A stretch of 64,000 nucleotides of DNA from an uncultured Lachnospiraceae bacterium (GTDB taxonomy: Bacteria; Bacillota; Clostridia; Lachnospirales; Lachnospiraceae): positions 1-64,000 of the forward strand of contig CAJUAE010000001.1 of the NCBI GenBank assembly GCA_910583965.1, read 5' to 3'. The position numbers were made by a program, and so were the translations under genes. The notes beneath the pieces are model-generated. The model saw only the letters and a list, made by a program, of their open reading frames with translations, did no database searches and was not told the origin of the DNA. Of the stretch, positions 1-8,341 are shown piece by piece (within the stretch, counting starts at the first letter, position 1; the number at the start of each line of letters is the position of its first letter).

Positions 1-223
1 CTCTTGCAAGCAAGCTTGCATCGGATTTCTTGACCTTTTGACCCTGGTATCATGATATCAAATCAGATAAAGTATAGAGAGTAACTATTTGGCAGGAATT
101 GTCAGGGTATTGTTGTAATAAAAGGATTGGAAGAATGGAAGTTTTATGTTAAACTATGTAAGCAATAATTTACAAAGAGTGAATAATGTAAAAGTAAACA
201 AAAGTTTAATTAGGAGTACAGAA
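1..223. other. Window edge and upstream region of the L,D-transpeptidase gene
   Basis: No gene is supported here. The first 25 bases hold a short GCAAGC-rich inverted repeat (CTTGCAAGCAAGCTTGC) that may be the tail of a hairpin cut by the window edge. A reading frame upstream of the L,D-transpeptidase runs back to an ATG at 146, but it lacks a good ribosome binding site. No convincing -35/-10 pair was found. Confidence 0.4.
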
Positions 224-1966
224 ATGCGAAAGATTAAAAAGAAAATATTATATGTTATGGTAGCTGTAGCTGCAATTATTGCATTAGTTTATCTGGGGCT
301 TGCATTATTTTTCACCAAACATTTTTATTTCAATACTTTTATCAATGGAGAAAATTATTCTGCAGACTCAGCGAACAGTGCACAAAATCTTGTCTTGGAT
401 ACATCGAATCATTATACATTGACAATTAATGGTAGAGATGGTCTTATAGACACAGTCACTTCCGCTGATATTGGATTAAAACTGGAATTTGGAGAAGAAT
501 TTCAAAATATTATTAAGACACAAGATGCTTTTTTGTGGCCGGTCTCTCTTTTTAAAAAGTCTGAGTATACAGTTGACACAATGGTCACATATTCCCAGGA
601 AGCTTTTGACAACAAGATTGATACACTTTGTTTTTTTGAGCAGGAAAATATAAGACAGCCACAAAATGCTTATCTGAGTGATTACACAGAGGAAGGGTAT
701 CAAATTATCCCAGAAGATAAAGGTACTGTGCCAATTCGCACAAAGATTTATAATGCAGTGAAAGAATCTGTGGAAATTCTTGCAGATTCCGTTGACCTTG
801 ACGCAAAAGAATGTTATACAAATGCAGAAATTGTCGCTGAGGACCGTACCTTGCAAAAAGAATGTGATGCGTTGAATCAATTAACAGGCGTTAAGATTAC
901 TTATAAGTTTGGAGAAGATACGGAAGTATTAGACGGAAGTATTATTAAGGATTGGTTAGTGACAGAGGAAGGCAAATTAGATATTGACCCTGATTTAGTG
1001 AGGGAATATGTCAATGCACTTTCTAGAAAGTATGATACTTGGGGAAAGAAGCGTGAGTTCCAGACGACAGGTGGAGAGACGATTACAATCTCACAAGGTG
1101 CCTATGGCTGGTGGATGAATCGTGCAGGGGAAGCCGAAGCCTTGGCCGAGCTAATTAGAAGTGGCAAAAGTGAGGAGAGAACACCATTGTATCATGCCCA
1201 AGCAGCACAGTATGGAGAGAATGACATTGGAGATAGCTATGTAGAGATTGATCTCACAAGTCAGCATTTGTGGGTTTATAATGATGGTCAATTGGTGGAA
1301 GAAACAGATTTTGTATCTGGAAATGTAAGTAGAGGATACAATACTCCGGTCGGTGTTTATGGGATTACATACAAGGAACGCAATACAACACTTAGAGGCG
1401 CAAATTATGCTTCAAAAGTAAGCTTCTGGATGCCATTTAATGGAAATGTAGGGATGCATGATGCGTCATGGAGAAGTTCTTTTGGTGCAAATATCTATTT
1501 GACAAATGGTTCGCATGGCTGTGTGAATCTTCCTTCAAAAAAGGCAGAAGTAATTTACGGATATGTGGAGCAGGGAGAGCCAGTTATTGTCTATGGCGGT
1601 CAGGTTTCTGTGCCTAGAACAGAAGAAAAACAGGAACAACCAGAAGTGACTGTACCTGAGGAAAATATTACTCCCGAATTGACTCCAGAACAGCAAATAC
1701 AGATGTTAATAGAGGCAGGGCTGTTAAATCCTGATGGAACCCCTGTGCAGCCACCAGAAGGAACCCCACAGGAAGTAATACCAGAAGTTCCCGCGGAGAC
1801 ACCAATAGAAGTTCCAGCACAAACTCCTGAGGTACCACAGGAAGTTGTGCCAGAAACTCCTGTGGAGGTACCACAAGAGATTCCAGCGGAAAATTTAGCA
1901 GAAATTCCCGTAGAGACACCGCAGGAGATTATGGGAGAAATCCCACAAGCGGTTCCTGATGTATAA
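224..1966 (+). CDS. L,D-transpeptidase (YkuD domain), membrane-anchored, with proline-rich tail
   Basis: Likely peptidoglycan cross-linking L,D-transpeptidase of about 580 residues. Residues 7-30 form one membrane helix after a basic start (MRKIKKK), so the enzyme sits outside the membrane. A central region of about 300 residues resembles the peptidoglycan-binding domain that precedes YkuD in many Firmicutes. The YkuD domain begins near residue 337, with the catalytic signature SHGCVNLP containing His431 and Cys433. The C-terminal 120 residues are a low-complexity Pro/Glu/Val repeat (PEVP, ETPIEVP, ETPVEVP), probably a wall-spanning linker. The start is placed at 224 because TAGGAG precedes it; an in-frame ATG at 146 has no clear ribosome binding site and adds no hydrophobic or conserved sequence. 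The next gene follows after 2 bases, so the two are probably cotranscribed. Confidence 0.9.
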   Translation: MRKIKKKILYVMVAVAAIIALVYLGLALFFTKHFYFNTFINGENYSADSANSAQNLVLDTSNHYTLTINGRDGLIDTVTSADIGLKLEFGEEFQNIIKTQDAFLWPVSLFKKSEYTVDTMVTYSQEAFDNKIDTLCFFEQENIRQPQNAYLSDYTEEGYQIIPEDKGTVPIRTKIYNAVKESVEILADSVDLDAKECYTNAEIVAEDRTLQKECDALNQLTGVKITYKFGEDTEVLDGSIIKDWLVTEEGKLDIDPDLVREYVNALSRKYDTWGKKREFQTTGGETITISQGAYGWWMNRAGEAEALAELIRSGKSEERTPLYHAQAAQYGENDIGDSYVEIDLTSQHLWVYNDGQLVEETDFVSGNVSRGYNTPVGVYGITYKERNTTLRGANYASKVSFWMPFNGNVGMHDASWRSSFGANIYLTNGSHGCVNLPSKKAEVIYGYVEQGEPVIVYGGQVSVPRTEEKQEQPEVTVPEENITPELTPEQQIQMLIEAGLLNPDGTPVQPPEGTPQEVIPEVPAETPIEVPAQTPEVPQEVVPETPVEVPQEIPAENLAEIPVETPQEIMGEIPQAVPDV

Positions 1967-1968
1967 CA

Positions 1969-2823
1969 ATGACTTTTAGAAAGAAAAAATTATCTGGCGG
2001 ACATCTTGGAATACAGTTGTCTGCCGGAATGATGGCAGGTGTGCTGATAGCAGCGCTGTTTTACAAGCCATTTCGTTACGAGAGTGTATTGTGTATATCT
2101 CAGATTGCAGCGGAAAGGGCGGCGGATGTTGCCGGTTTCCGCATGGCATCTGGATATGGACTGGAGGCAGAAAATATGGTTATGCAGGTAGCTTATCAGT
2201 TAGCAAGACGAAGTGTCGTCAAAGTAATTGTGAAAGATTTCACAGGAAATGGTATTATCTGGAAAATTGATGATGAGATTATTATTGTATCGAATAAACA
2301 CCTTTTGGGAAAGGATGTCAAAGCGGAAATTATCTTTTGCAATGGGGAGACATTTAGCGCAGACATTGTAGGGTATTCTCAGCAATATGATATAGGGTTT
2401 GCCAGAATTTCGGAGGCTATGGTATCAAATAGTGTACTGCGGGAGATTTATGAAGCAGTGCCTGTTTTGTACGAGGTGGATTCAGAAGATAAAAGAGAAA
2501 TGTTTGTGCAGGATTGGACAGGAAAGCGTATTCTGCAGACAGGGGCAGCGGCCGGTCAAAGGGCTGCTGATTTTTCTTTAGGGACAATTAGAGGGCTTCA
2601 ATTTGTGCCACTGTTTAATACAATGGTATTGGAGACTGATTGTTTTTCAAAGGCAGGAATGTCTGGTGGCGGTGTGTTTGGGGAAGATGGAAGGTTGCTA
2701 GGTATGATTTCTGGTGGGGATGTGCTAGAGAATGCAAAGCAAAGAGAAGCGGAAGTGACTTATAGCATTCCACCAGTATTAATTGCGACAGAGTATGAAA
2801 TATTAATGCAAGATAAGCAATAA
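1969..2823 (+). CDS. Membrane-anchored trypsin-like serine protease (S1C/DegP-like domain)
   Basis: A 284-residue protein with a hydrophobic N-terminal segment (about residues 18-36) followed by a trypsin-like fold. The catalytic triad is recognisable: His111 in VSNKHLLG, Asp141 in YDIGFARI, and Ser232 in GMSGGGVFG. There is no PDZ domain, and the protein is shorter than HtrA/DegP. It starts 2 bases after the transpeptidase stop, so the two cell-envelope genes are probably translationally linked. The family role is extracytoplasmic proteolysis or quality control; the substrate is unknown. That all three triad residues are in place argues for an active enzyme, although His sits in an unusual K-H-L context. 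Confidence 0.75.
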   Translation: MTFRKKKLSGGHLGIQLSAGMMAGVLIAALFYKPFRYESVLCISQIAAERAADVAGFRMASGYGLEAENMVMQVAYQLARRSVVKVIVKDFTGNGIIWKIDDEIIIVSNKHLLGKDVKAEIIFCNGETFSADIVGYSQQYDIGFARISEAMVSNSVLREIYEAVPVLYEVDSEDKREMFVQDWTGKRILQTGAAAGQRAADFSLGTIRGLQFVPLFNTMVLETDCFSKAGMSGGGVFGEDGRLLGMISGGDVLENAKQREAEVTYSIPPVLIATEYEILMQDKQ

Positions 2824-2848
2824 GTATAAATAACAGAGGTATAAAACG

Positions 2849-3337
2849 TTGGTAAAACCAGAAGGAAACAAAAGGATTTCAAAGATAGATGCCTATCTGA
2901 ATTGTGCAGAAAATTTTGCGTATCGCAGCACTTGTATCAAGAGGAAGTATGGTGCAGTCATTGTCAAGGATGATGCAGTTATTTCAACAGGATATAATGG
3001 TTCTCCTAGAGGATTTGAAAATTGCTGTGATATTGGAGAATGTCCGCGCATACGAATGGACATGCATCAAGGGGAAGGTTATGCTGTTTGCCGAGCAGTT
3101 CATGCAGAGGCAAATGCATTGCTAAATTGTTCCAGAGAACAGACGCTTGGAGCGGACTTGTATTTGGCAGGAATTAATCCAGGAGATTTGTCAGTGCATA
3201 AGGCGAAGCCATGTCCGTTATGTGCTCGTATGATTATTCAAGCAGGTATCCGCAAAGTTTATCTTAGAAAAGGGGAGGGCGCAGAGAACTACGAGGGAAT
3301 CCCAGCAGCAGAGCTTGTTTGGCATATTGATTTTTAA
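2849..3337 (+). CDS. dCMP deaminase-family (ComEB-like) zinc deaminase
   Basis: A 162-residue cytidine/deoxycytidylate deaminase family protein. The zinc-site motifs are His85-Ala-Glu87 (HAEANAL) and Pro121-Cys122-Pro-Leu-Cys125 (PCPLC), the HxE and PCxxC pair of the family. An inserted Cys-rich segment (ENCCDIGECPRI) is typical of dCMP deaminases and ComEB. It would convert dCMP to dUMP for thymidylate synthesis. Translation appears to start at TTG 2849 with AGAGG about 9 bases upstream. It follows the protease gene by 25 bases on the same strand. ComEB-type proteins are annotated in competence operons, but no competence genes are adjacent here. Confidence 0.85.
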   Translation: MVKPEGNKRISKIDAYLNCAENFAYRSTCIKRKYGAVIVKDDAVISTGYNGSPRGFENCCDIGECPRIRMDMHQGEGYAVCRAVHAEANALLNCSREQTLGADLYLAGINPGDLSVHKAKPCPLCARMIIQAGIRKVYLRKGEGAENYEGIPAAELVWHIDF

Positions 3338-3536
3338 ATTATAATTTAGTCAAAATAGAACTGTGAGGTTGAAAGGTATCGAGCCACATATTATGACATG
3401 ATACTTGTAATAGGAAGTCCAAGATTGAACGGTTATATTTTTAATTGATTTTTAATAGGTAATTTATAGCAGAATCAATCGATATATGATATGATAAAAT
3501 ATTAGAGATAATAAACGATTGAGGAGGAAATTGAAA

Positions 3537-4667
3537 ATGACAAAAATAGATATTTTTTCAGGTTTTTTAGGAGCTGGAAAAACAACACTTATTAAAAAAC
3601 TTTTAAAGGAAGCTTTGGATGCGTCCAAGGTTGTTTTGATTGAGAATGAGTTTGGCGAGATTGGGATTGATGGCGGTTTCTTAAAAGAAGCTGGTGTTGA
3701 AATCAAGGAGATGAATTCTGGTTGTATTTGTTGTTCATTGGTGGGAGATTTTGGCAGTTCTTTAAAAGAAGTAATTGAGATGTATCACCCTGAGCGGATA
3801 TTAATCGAGCCTTCTGGTGTTGGGAAGCTTTCTGATGTTATGAAGGCAGTACAAAATGTAGACACGGATGCAGAAGTGGAGTTAAATAGTGCAGTGGTAG
3901 TGGTCGATGCCAATAAATGTAAGATGTATGCGAAAAATTTTGGAGAGTTTTTTCTGAATCAGATTGCACATGCAGGTACAATTATACTTAGCAGAACTGC
4001 GGACATTAGCGAGAGCAAATTAAACACTGTGCTGGAAATTATCCGAAAGCATAATGACAAAGCGACAATTATCACAACACCTTGGGAGGCACTTGATGGA
4101 AAGAAGATTCTTGAAACAATAGAAAATGCCAAAGATTTAGAGGCGGAACTTATGGCAGAAGTGGCAAAACTTCACGAGGAACATCACCATCACGAAGAAC
4201 ATGAGCATCATGAACATGAAGAACATGGACATCATCACGAAGAACATGAGCATCATAAACACGAAGGACATGATCATGAAGAACATGAGCATCATAAACA
4301 TGAAGGACATGATCATGAGGAACATGGACATCATCACAATCATGGAGAAGATTGTACTTGTGGTTGCCATGATCATGAACATCACCATGCAGATGATATT
4401 TTTACAAGCTGGGGATTTGAGACGCCTGTATCTTATACGCAAGACGAGCTTGAGCATATTTTGGAGGAACTTGAGGATGAAAAGAAATATGGTTCAATTC
4501 TTCGTGCAAAGGGAATGGTTTCGGCGGGAGATGGTACATGGCTGAATTTTGATTATGTTCCAGGAGAGAGTAATGTGCGCGTAGGAACAGTAGAAGTGAC
4601 TGGAAAAATTTGTGTGATTGGCGCACAGCTTAACGAAGAAAACCTAAAGACATTGTTTGCAAAATAG
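3537..4667 (+). CDS. COG0523 (CobW/G3E) GTPase with histidine-rich metal-binding loop
   Basis: A 376-residue G3E-family P-loop GTPase, the class of metal chaperones and inserters that includes CobW, YeiR and ZigA. The Walker A GFLGAGKTT is at residues 9-17, and the metal-binding CxCC motif (SGCICCSL) puts cysteines at 63, 65 and 66. Residues about 213-287 are an extreme His/Glu/Asp-rich stretch made of repeated HEEH, HHKHEGHDHEEH-type units ending in a Cys-containing CTCGCHDH, probably a zinc or nickel buffer. The CobW C-terminal domain follows. The ATG at 3537 has GAGGAGGA 8 bases upstream, better than an in-frame TTG at 3519. It lies 24 bases before a second G3E GTPase. The metal is inferred only from composition. 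Confidence 0.88.
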   Translation: MTKIDIFSGFLGAGKTTLIKKLLKEALDASKVVLIENEFGEIGIDGGFLKEAGVEIKEMNSGCICCSLVGDFGSSLKEVIEMYHPERILIEPSGVGKLSDVMKAVQNVDTDAEVELNSAVVVVDANKCKMYAKNFGEFFLNQIAHAGTIILSRTADISESKLNTVLEIIRKHNDKATIITTPWEALDGKKILETIENAKDLEAELMAEVAKLHEEHHHHEEHEHHEHEEHGHHHEEHEHHKHEGHDHEEHEHHKHEGHDHEEHGHHHNHGEDCTCGCHDHEHHHADDIFTSWGFETPVSYTQDELEHILEELEDEKKYGSILRAKGMVSAGDGTWLNFDYVPGESNVRVGTVEVTGKICVIGAQLNEENLKTLFAK

Positions 4668-4691
4668 GTATTTGTCAGGATTGGAGAAATT

Positions 4692-5624
4692 ATGAAACCT
4701 GTATATATAATCAATGGATTTTTGGAGAGCGGTAAAACAGAGTTTATTTCTTATACGCTTTCGCAGTCCTATTTTCAGATAAAGGGGACAACACTTTTGA
4801 TTCTCTGTGAGGAAGGCGAGAATGAGTATGATGAAGAAATTCTCCGCAGAAGCCATACTATTGTGGAAGTAATAGACGAAGAATCACAGATGACCTCCGC
4901 GAATATGGTTGAGCTTGAGAAGAAATACAAACCAGAACGTATTATTATAGAATATAATGGCATGTGGAATTTTAAGAATCTTAAGTTGCCGTGGCATTGG
5001 AGGTTAGAGCAACAGATTACAACGATTGACGCTTCAACATTTCAGAATTATTATATGAACATGCGTTCACTCTTGGCGGAAATGATTCGGAAATCAGAGT
5101 TAATTATTTTTAATCGTTGTGATGGATTGGCAGAACAGTTAAGTAACTTTAAGAGAAATGTGAAGGCAGTAAATCCACAGGCAGAGATTATTTTTGAGGA
5201 TAAGGATGGCGAGATCAATCAAATTTTTGAAGAAGATTTGCCCTATGATTTGAAAAGTAATATGTTAAAGCTGGATGATTATGGGTATGGAATTTTTTAC
5301 TTGGACGCGATGGATAATTTGGATCGCTATATCAATAAGACAATTCAGTTTAAAGCGATGGTCTTAAAACCGGAGGGCAGTGATGATGCGTACTTTGTTC
5401 CTGGAAGAATGGCAATGACTTGCTGCGCAGATGATATGGCGTTTTTGGGCTATGCTTGCAAGTATGATCAATGCAGTGCGTTGAACAACAAAGACTGGGT
5501 GGAAGTGACTGCCACAGTGCACAGGGAATTTTGGAAGGATTATAATGGAGAAGGACCAGTGCTACATGCAGTCAGTGTGACACCGACAAAGAAGCCAAAA
5601 GAGGAAGTATTAAGCTTTGTATAA
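4692..5624 (+). CDS. COG0523-type GTPase fused to a DUF1980/TIGR03943-like C-terminal domain
   Basis: A 310-residue protein whose N-terminal half is a divergent G3E GTPase: the Walker A is GFLESGKTEF (residues 9-18), and the NKxD-like motif reads NRCD. The usual CxCC zinc motif is missing. The last third (from about residue 210) contains PGRMAMTCCADDMAFLGYAC, which matches the RxxxxCCxAD signature I know from the TIGR03943/DUF1980 proteins encoded beside CobW-type permease clusters. The gene therefore looks like a fusion of two modules usually encoded separately. It follows the His-rich GTPase by 24 bases, suggesting joint work in metal handling. A strong terminator follows. Confidence 0.75.
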   Translation: MKPVYIINGFLESGKTEFISYTLSQSYFQIKGTTLLILCEEGENEYDEEILRRSHTIVEVIDEESQMTSANMVELEKKYKPERIIIEYNGMWNFKNLKLPWHWRLEQQITTIDASTFQNYYMNMRSLLAEMIRKSELIIFNRCDGLAEQLSNFKRNVKAVNPQAEIIFEDKDGEINQIFEEDLPYDLKSNMLKLDDYGYGIFYLDAMDNLDRYINKTIQFKAMVLKPEGSDDAYFVPGRMAMTCCADDMAFLGYACKYDQCSALNNKDWVEVTATVHREFWKDYNGEGPVLHAVSVTPTKKPKEEVLSFV

Positions 5625-5635
5625 ATTTTGTGCCA

Positions 5636-5670
5636 AGAAAAATAGCAGAAATTTCATCTGCTATTTTTCT
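5636..5670 (+). terminator. Intrinsic terminator after the G3E GTPase pair
   Basis: A perfect 14-bp stem (5636-5649 with 5657-5670) with a 7-base loop, flanked by A- and T-rich ends so it could act in both directions. It ends the G3E operon, and pyrI converges from the other side. Confidence 0.85.
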
Positions 5671-5675
5671 TTTAG

Positions 5676-5766
5676 CACACAGACGCGGAGAGGAATTCGT
5701 AACCAAGATGGCCTACGCTTGGTGCGCGAGTAGGGAAAGAAATCTTTCCTACTTGATTACGCCGAT
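5676..5766 (+). repeat. Post-terminator structured repeat, copy 1 (single unit)
   Basis: A GC-richer stretch beginning GCACACAGACGCGGAGAGGAA and ending in a hairpin of the form GAGTAGGGAAAG..CTTTCCTACT. It shares its opening, the GCGCGAGTAGGG block and the closing CTTGATT with the copies at 26911 and 28371. It starts 6 bases after the terminator at 5636-5670 and abuts the pyrI stop codon. An internal CCAAG/CTTGG stem occupies the variable part. Confidence 0.75.
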
Positions 5767-5770
5767 TATT

Positions 5771-6214
5771 TTATATTTTAAATCGATCTTTGCTACCATA
5801 TTTTTCTTCGCAATATTTACAACGATAAATCTCTTTTTTTTCATCTGTCAACACAAAGATATGCGGAAGTTCTTGCTCAATAGATGTGATACAGCGCGGA
5901 TTTTTACATTTGAGTACATTTTTAATTTCCTTTGGTAGAGACAACGGGAGCTTTTCCACAATTTCACAGTTTTTGATAACATTAACTGTAATGTTGTGGT
6001 CTATAAATCCTAGAATATCAAGATTGAGCGTATCAATATCACATTCAACTTTTAGAATATCTTTTTTGCCCATCTTTTTACTTCTGGCGTTTTTTATGAT
6101 TGCTACAGTGCAGTCAAGTTTGTCAAGCCCAAGATGCTTGTATATACTCATGCTTTTTCCAGCCTTGATATGATCCAACACAAAACCTTCCTCAATTTTT
6201 CCAACATTTAACAT
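5771..6214 (-). CDS. pyrI: Aspartate carbamoyltransferase regulatory chain
   Basis: A 147-residue PyrI. In characterised enzymes this chain binds CTP/ATP through its N-terminal domain and bridges catalytic trimers through a zinc domain. The allosteric domain is recognisable (GFVLDHIKAGKSM, DILGFIDHNIT). The C-terminal zinc ligands are present as CKNPRC and CKYC. The start is set at 6214 (MLNVGKIEEG), where the family normally begins; no clear ribosome binding site precedes it, and an upstream extension to 6238 or 6244 is possible. It lies 435 bases downstream of pyrB, unusually far, with a hairpin repeat between them, so it may rely on pyrB readthrough. Confidence 0.93.
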   Translation of the reverse strand: MLNVGKIEEGFVLDHIKAGKSMSIYKHLGLDKLDCTVAIIKNARSKKMGKKDILKVECDIDTLNLDILGFIDHNITVNVIKNCEIVEKLPLSLPKEIKNVLKCKNPRCITSIEQELPHIFVLTDEKKEIYRCKYCEEKYGSKDRFKI

Positions 6215-6648
6215 ATTTAATTCTGCTACTAAAAACATATACAAAAGTGTATATATTTTATCTAATTCGCTTTTCCTTTCCTAGATTCTTCTTTTTGTTT
6301 TTGCCCTTGTTGACTATTGAACAGTTGTATTTGCAAATTTATATATCTTTGTTGTACCAGACTGTTTCAAATAGTAAGGGCTTAGTGTGAAATTAAAATT
6401 TCACACCTCCTGATTGGTACGCCCGCTGAAGCAGGCAGATGGGAGTTCGTGTGAAAAATAAATTTTTCACAAACGAACTTGTTCGTTTTGCAAATATTGT
6501 GCTTACGCATTGTGAACAGAGTTCACATTAAATTCGCAGATTTTGGTAAGAATGGAGATTTTTATGCAACTTATGTTTGCTATAAAGCCAGTATAAGTTA
6601 TACTTTGGACTTTAAGTATTTTTGAGAGATACTAGATTTATATATTTT
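6215..6648. other. Long pyrB-pyrI intergenic region
   Basis: This 434-base gap inside a normally tight gene pair holds hairpin-repeat copy A (6385-6457), an adjoining AAACGAAC/GTTCGTTT hairpin near 6471-6488, and a GTGAAC/GTTCAC hairpin near 6511-6528. The rest is AT-rich, and I see no promoter or open reading frame. Confidence 0.6.
6385..6457 (+). repeat. Hairpin repeat family A, copy A
   Basis: The unit begins GTGTGAAATTAAAATTTCACAC (a hairpin), runs through CTCCTGATTGGTACG, has a second hairpin GCCCGCTGAAGCAGGC, and ends AGATGGGAGTTCGTGTGAAA. The same layout recurs at 17134-17252 (two units, reverse), 59797-59859 (reverse) and, degraded, at 34281-34333. Confidence 0.8.
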
Positions 6649-7599
6649 TTAGTTACATGTCGTTCTATCCTGTTCATGAACATCAATTTCTAATAGTGTT
6701 AAGAGCAATGCCATGCGTACATACACGCCATATTGTACTTGGCGAAAGTATACAGCTCGTGAATCATCATCTACTTCCACAGAAATTTCATTGACCCGCG
6801 GAAGCGGATGTAGAACAATCATATCGGATTTGGCAAGTTCCATCTTTTCTTTGTCAAGTATGTAATAATCTTTTAATCTTACATAGTCTTCCTCATTGAA
6901 AAAGCGTTCTTTTTGGACTCTGGTCATATAGAGAATGTCCAATGTGGGCATGACATCTTCTAACTTTCGCACTTCTCGGAAAAGAATTTTCTTGTCGCGG
7001 AGCATTTCAATAATATAGTCTGGTATTGTAAGTTCTTCGGGTGAGATAAATACAAACTCAATATCACTGTAACGCACCAATGCATTAATTAAGGAATGTA
7101 CAGTGCGACCAAACTTTAAGTCACCACAGAGGCCAATTGTAAAGTGGTCAAGACGACCTTTGATAGCGCGAATTGTCAAAAGGTCTGTAAGTGTCTGTGT
7201 AGGATGTTGATGCCCACCATCACCAGCATTGATAACTGGAATAGAAGAACGCGATGCAGCTACCATAGGTGCGCCTTCTTTTGGGTGGCGCATAGCACAG
7301 ATATCGGCAAAACAGGAGATAACACGAATTGTGTCCGATACACTTTCTCCTTTTGCAGCGGAGGAGGAGTTTGCGTCTGAAAAGCCAATAACTTGTCCGC
7401 CGAGGTTTAACATGGCAGACTCAAAGCTTAACCGAGTGCGAGTACTCGGTTCATAGAAGCAGGTTGCAAGCTTTTTTCCGTCGCAGGCATGTGCATATTT
7501 GTTGGGATTTTTCTCGATGTCTTCAGCGAGCGTAAAGAGTTTGTCCAACTCCTCTGTGGAAAAGTCAAGTGGACTCATTAAATGTCTCAATTGTTTCAT
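6649..7599 (-). CDS. pyrB: Aspartate carbamoyltransferase catalytic chain
   Basis: A 316-residue ATCase catalytic chain that condenses carbamoyl phosphate with aspartate, the first committed step of pyrimidine synthesis. The carbamoyl-phosphate motif STRTR (about residues 52-56, in [13 protein letters not shown]) and the HPTQ motif ([13 protein letters not shown]) are intact, and the length is normal. The start is ATG 7599 with AGGAGG 7 bases upstream. It pairs with pyrI downstream, which predicts the allosteric B/I holoenzyme. A leader peptide gene and an overlapping terminator precede it, implying regulation by transcription attenuation in response to pyrimidine supply. Confidence 0.97.
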   Translation of the reverse strand: MKQLRHLMSPLDFSTEELDKLFTLAEDIEKNPNKYAHACDGKKLATCFYEPSTRTRLSFESAMLNLGGQVIGFSDANSSSAAKGESVSDTIRVISCFADICAMRHPKEGAPMVAASRSSIPVINAGDGGHQHPTQTLTDLLTIRAIKGRLDHFTIGLCGDLKFGRTVHSLINALVRYSDIEFVFISPEELTIPDYIIEMLRDKKILFREVRKLEDVMPTLDILYMTRVQKERFFNEEDYVRLKDYYILDKEKMELAKSDMIVLHPLPRVNEISVEVDDDSRAVYFRQVQYGVYVRMALLLTLLEIDVHEQDRTTCN

Positions 7600-7615
7600 A
7601 AAAGCCTCCTATAAA

Positions 7616-7750
7616 TTAGTAATTTGGGGAAATTGAGTGCGCATAAAAAAAAGAGAAATAAATTCTCTTGTGCGAAATGAAATGAAAATAGAAAAGAAAT
7701 CTGCAAATGCATTTAAAGTAAGATTGAAAAGTAACAAAAGCATTCAACAT
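7616..7750 (-). CDS. Putative pyrBI leader peptide (44 codons)
   Basis: A 44-codon frame with a strong GGGAGGG ribosome binding site 7 bases before its ATG at 7750. It ends at TAA 17 bases before the pyrB start. It encodes ten Phe, many on runs of U, and its distal part runs through the terminator hairpin at 7651-7669. This is the arrangement of the Escherichia coli pyrBI attenuator: leader translation close behind polymerase would block the hairpin, while stalled polymerase in the U-rich tract (low UTP) favours that coupling. The peptide is probably a by-product. No homologue is recognised, so the evidence is position, ribosome binding site and composition. Confidence 0.7.
   Translation of the reverse strand: MLNAFVTFQSYFKCICRFLFYFHFISHKRIYFSFFYAHSISPNY
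7645..7669 (-). terminator. Attenuator-type terminator in the pyrB leader
   Basis: On the minus strand AAGAGAA pairs with TTCTCTT (7663-7669 with 7651-7657, loop of 5), followed by a run of eight T. It lies 46 bases before pyrB and wholly inside the leader peptide frame. A U/C-rich stretch precedes it. The stem has only two G-C pairs, so it would be easily prevented by a nearby ribosome. Confidence 0.65.
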
Positions 7751-7972
7751 ACGCATTCCCTCCCATGTAAGTTTATATACTTTTGCAATTGTATCACAGT
7801 ATCAAAAAGCTTGCAAGATGAAATTCATTAAATTTTTGTTCCAATTGATTTCGTGTTGATTTTTAAGAAAGGAATGTTATAATAACGTTATAAAAAATTA
7901 TTAAAAAAGTTTTGAAAGAGGTCCCTTTCAAACAATTGATATGTGTGTCAAGACATGCAAGGGGGTATAAAA

Positions 7973-8341
7973 ATGGAATTTAAAGAAAGAAAAAGATGGC
8001 TGTTTTTTGGACTGCCATTTACGTTTACCGTATATACAGTGAAAGAGGAAGTGATTACTGTCAACACAGGATTTTTTAATCGAGAAGAAAATGACTGTTA
8101 TATGTATAAAGTGCAAGATGTGACTTTGAAAACATCTTTAATTGAGAGAATGTTTGGATTAGGAACAATTGTGTGTCATACAGGGGATGTCACAAGTCCA
8201 ATGCTATTGATTCAGCATGTAAAAAATGCCAAACCAATAAAGCAATTTATCTTGGAGAAATCTGAAGAAGACAGAAGAAGGCGCCGCACGCTCAATACGT
8301 TGGATATCGGTGCAGCTGAGGTAGATGATGTCAACGAATAG
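7973..8341 (+). CDS. PH-domain-like protein (bacterial PH/DUF304 type)
   Basis: About 122 residues. The core (GLPFTFTVYTVKEEVITVNTGFF, YMYKVQDVTLKTSLIERMFGLGTIVCHTGD) follows the bacterial PH-like pattern, with the QDV motif and a structural turn before the final strand. There is no membrane segment, unlike YdbS/YdbT proteins, so it is probably cytoplasmic. The start at 7973 has AAGGGGGT 6 bases upstream. Its end overlaps the start of the carboxypeptidase gene by 14-17 bases, indicating translational coupling. The function is unknown. Confidence 0.65.
   Translation: MEFKERKRWLFFGLPFTFTVYTVKEEVITVNTGFFNREENDCYMYKVQDVTLKTSLIERMFGLGTIVCHTGDVTSPMLLIQHVKNAKPIKQFILEKSEEDRRRRRTLNTLDIGAAEVDDVNE

Noticed and set aside
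1630..1960. Tandem DNA repeats and an opposite-strand open frame
   Set aside because: Both arise from the Pro/Glu/Val repeat tail of the L,D-transpeptidase.
4180..4400. Short tandem DNA repeats that could suggest a CRISPR array
   Set aside because: The repeats are in frame and encode the His/Glu-rich loop of the G3E GTPase; there are no unique spacers.
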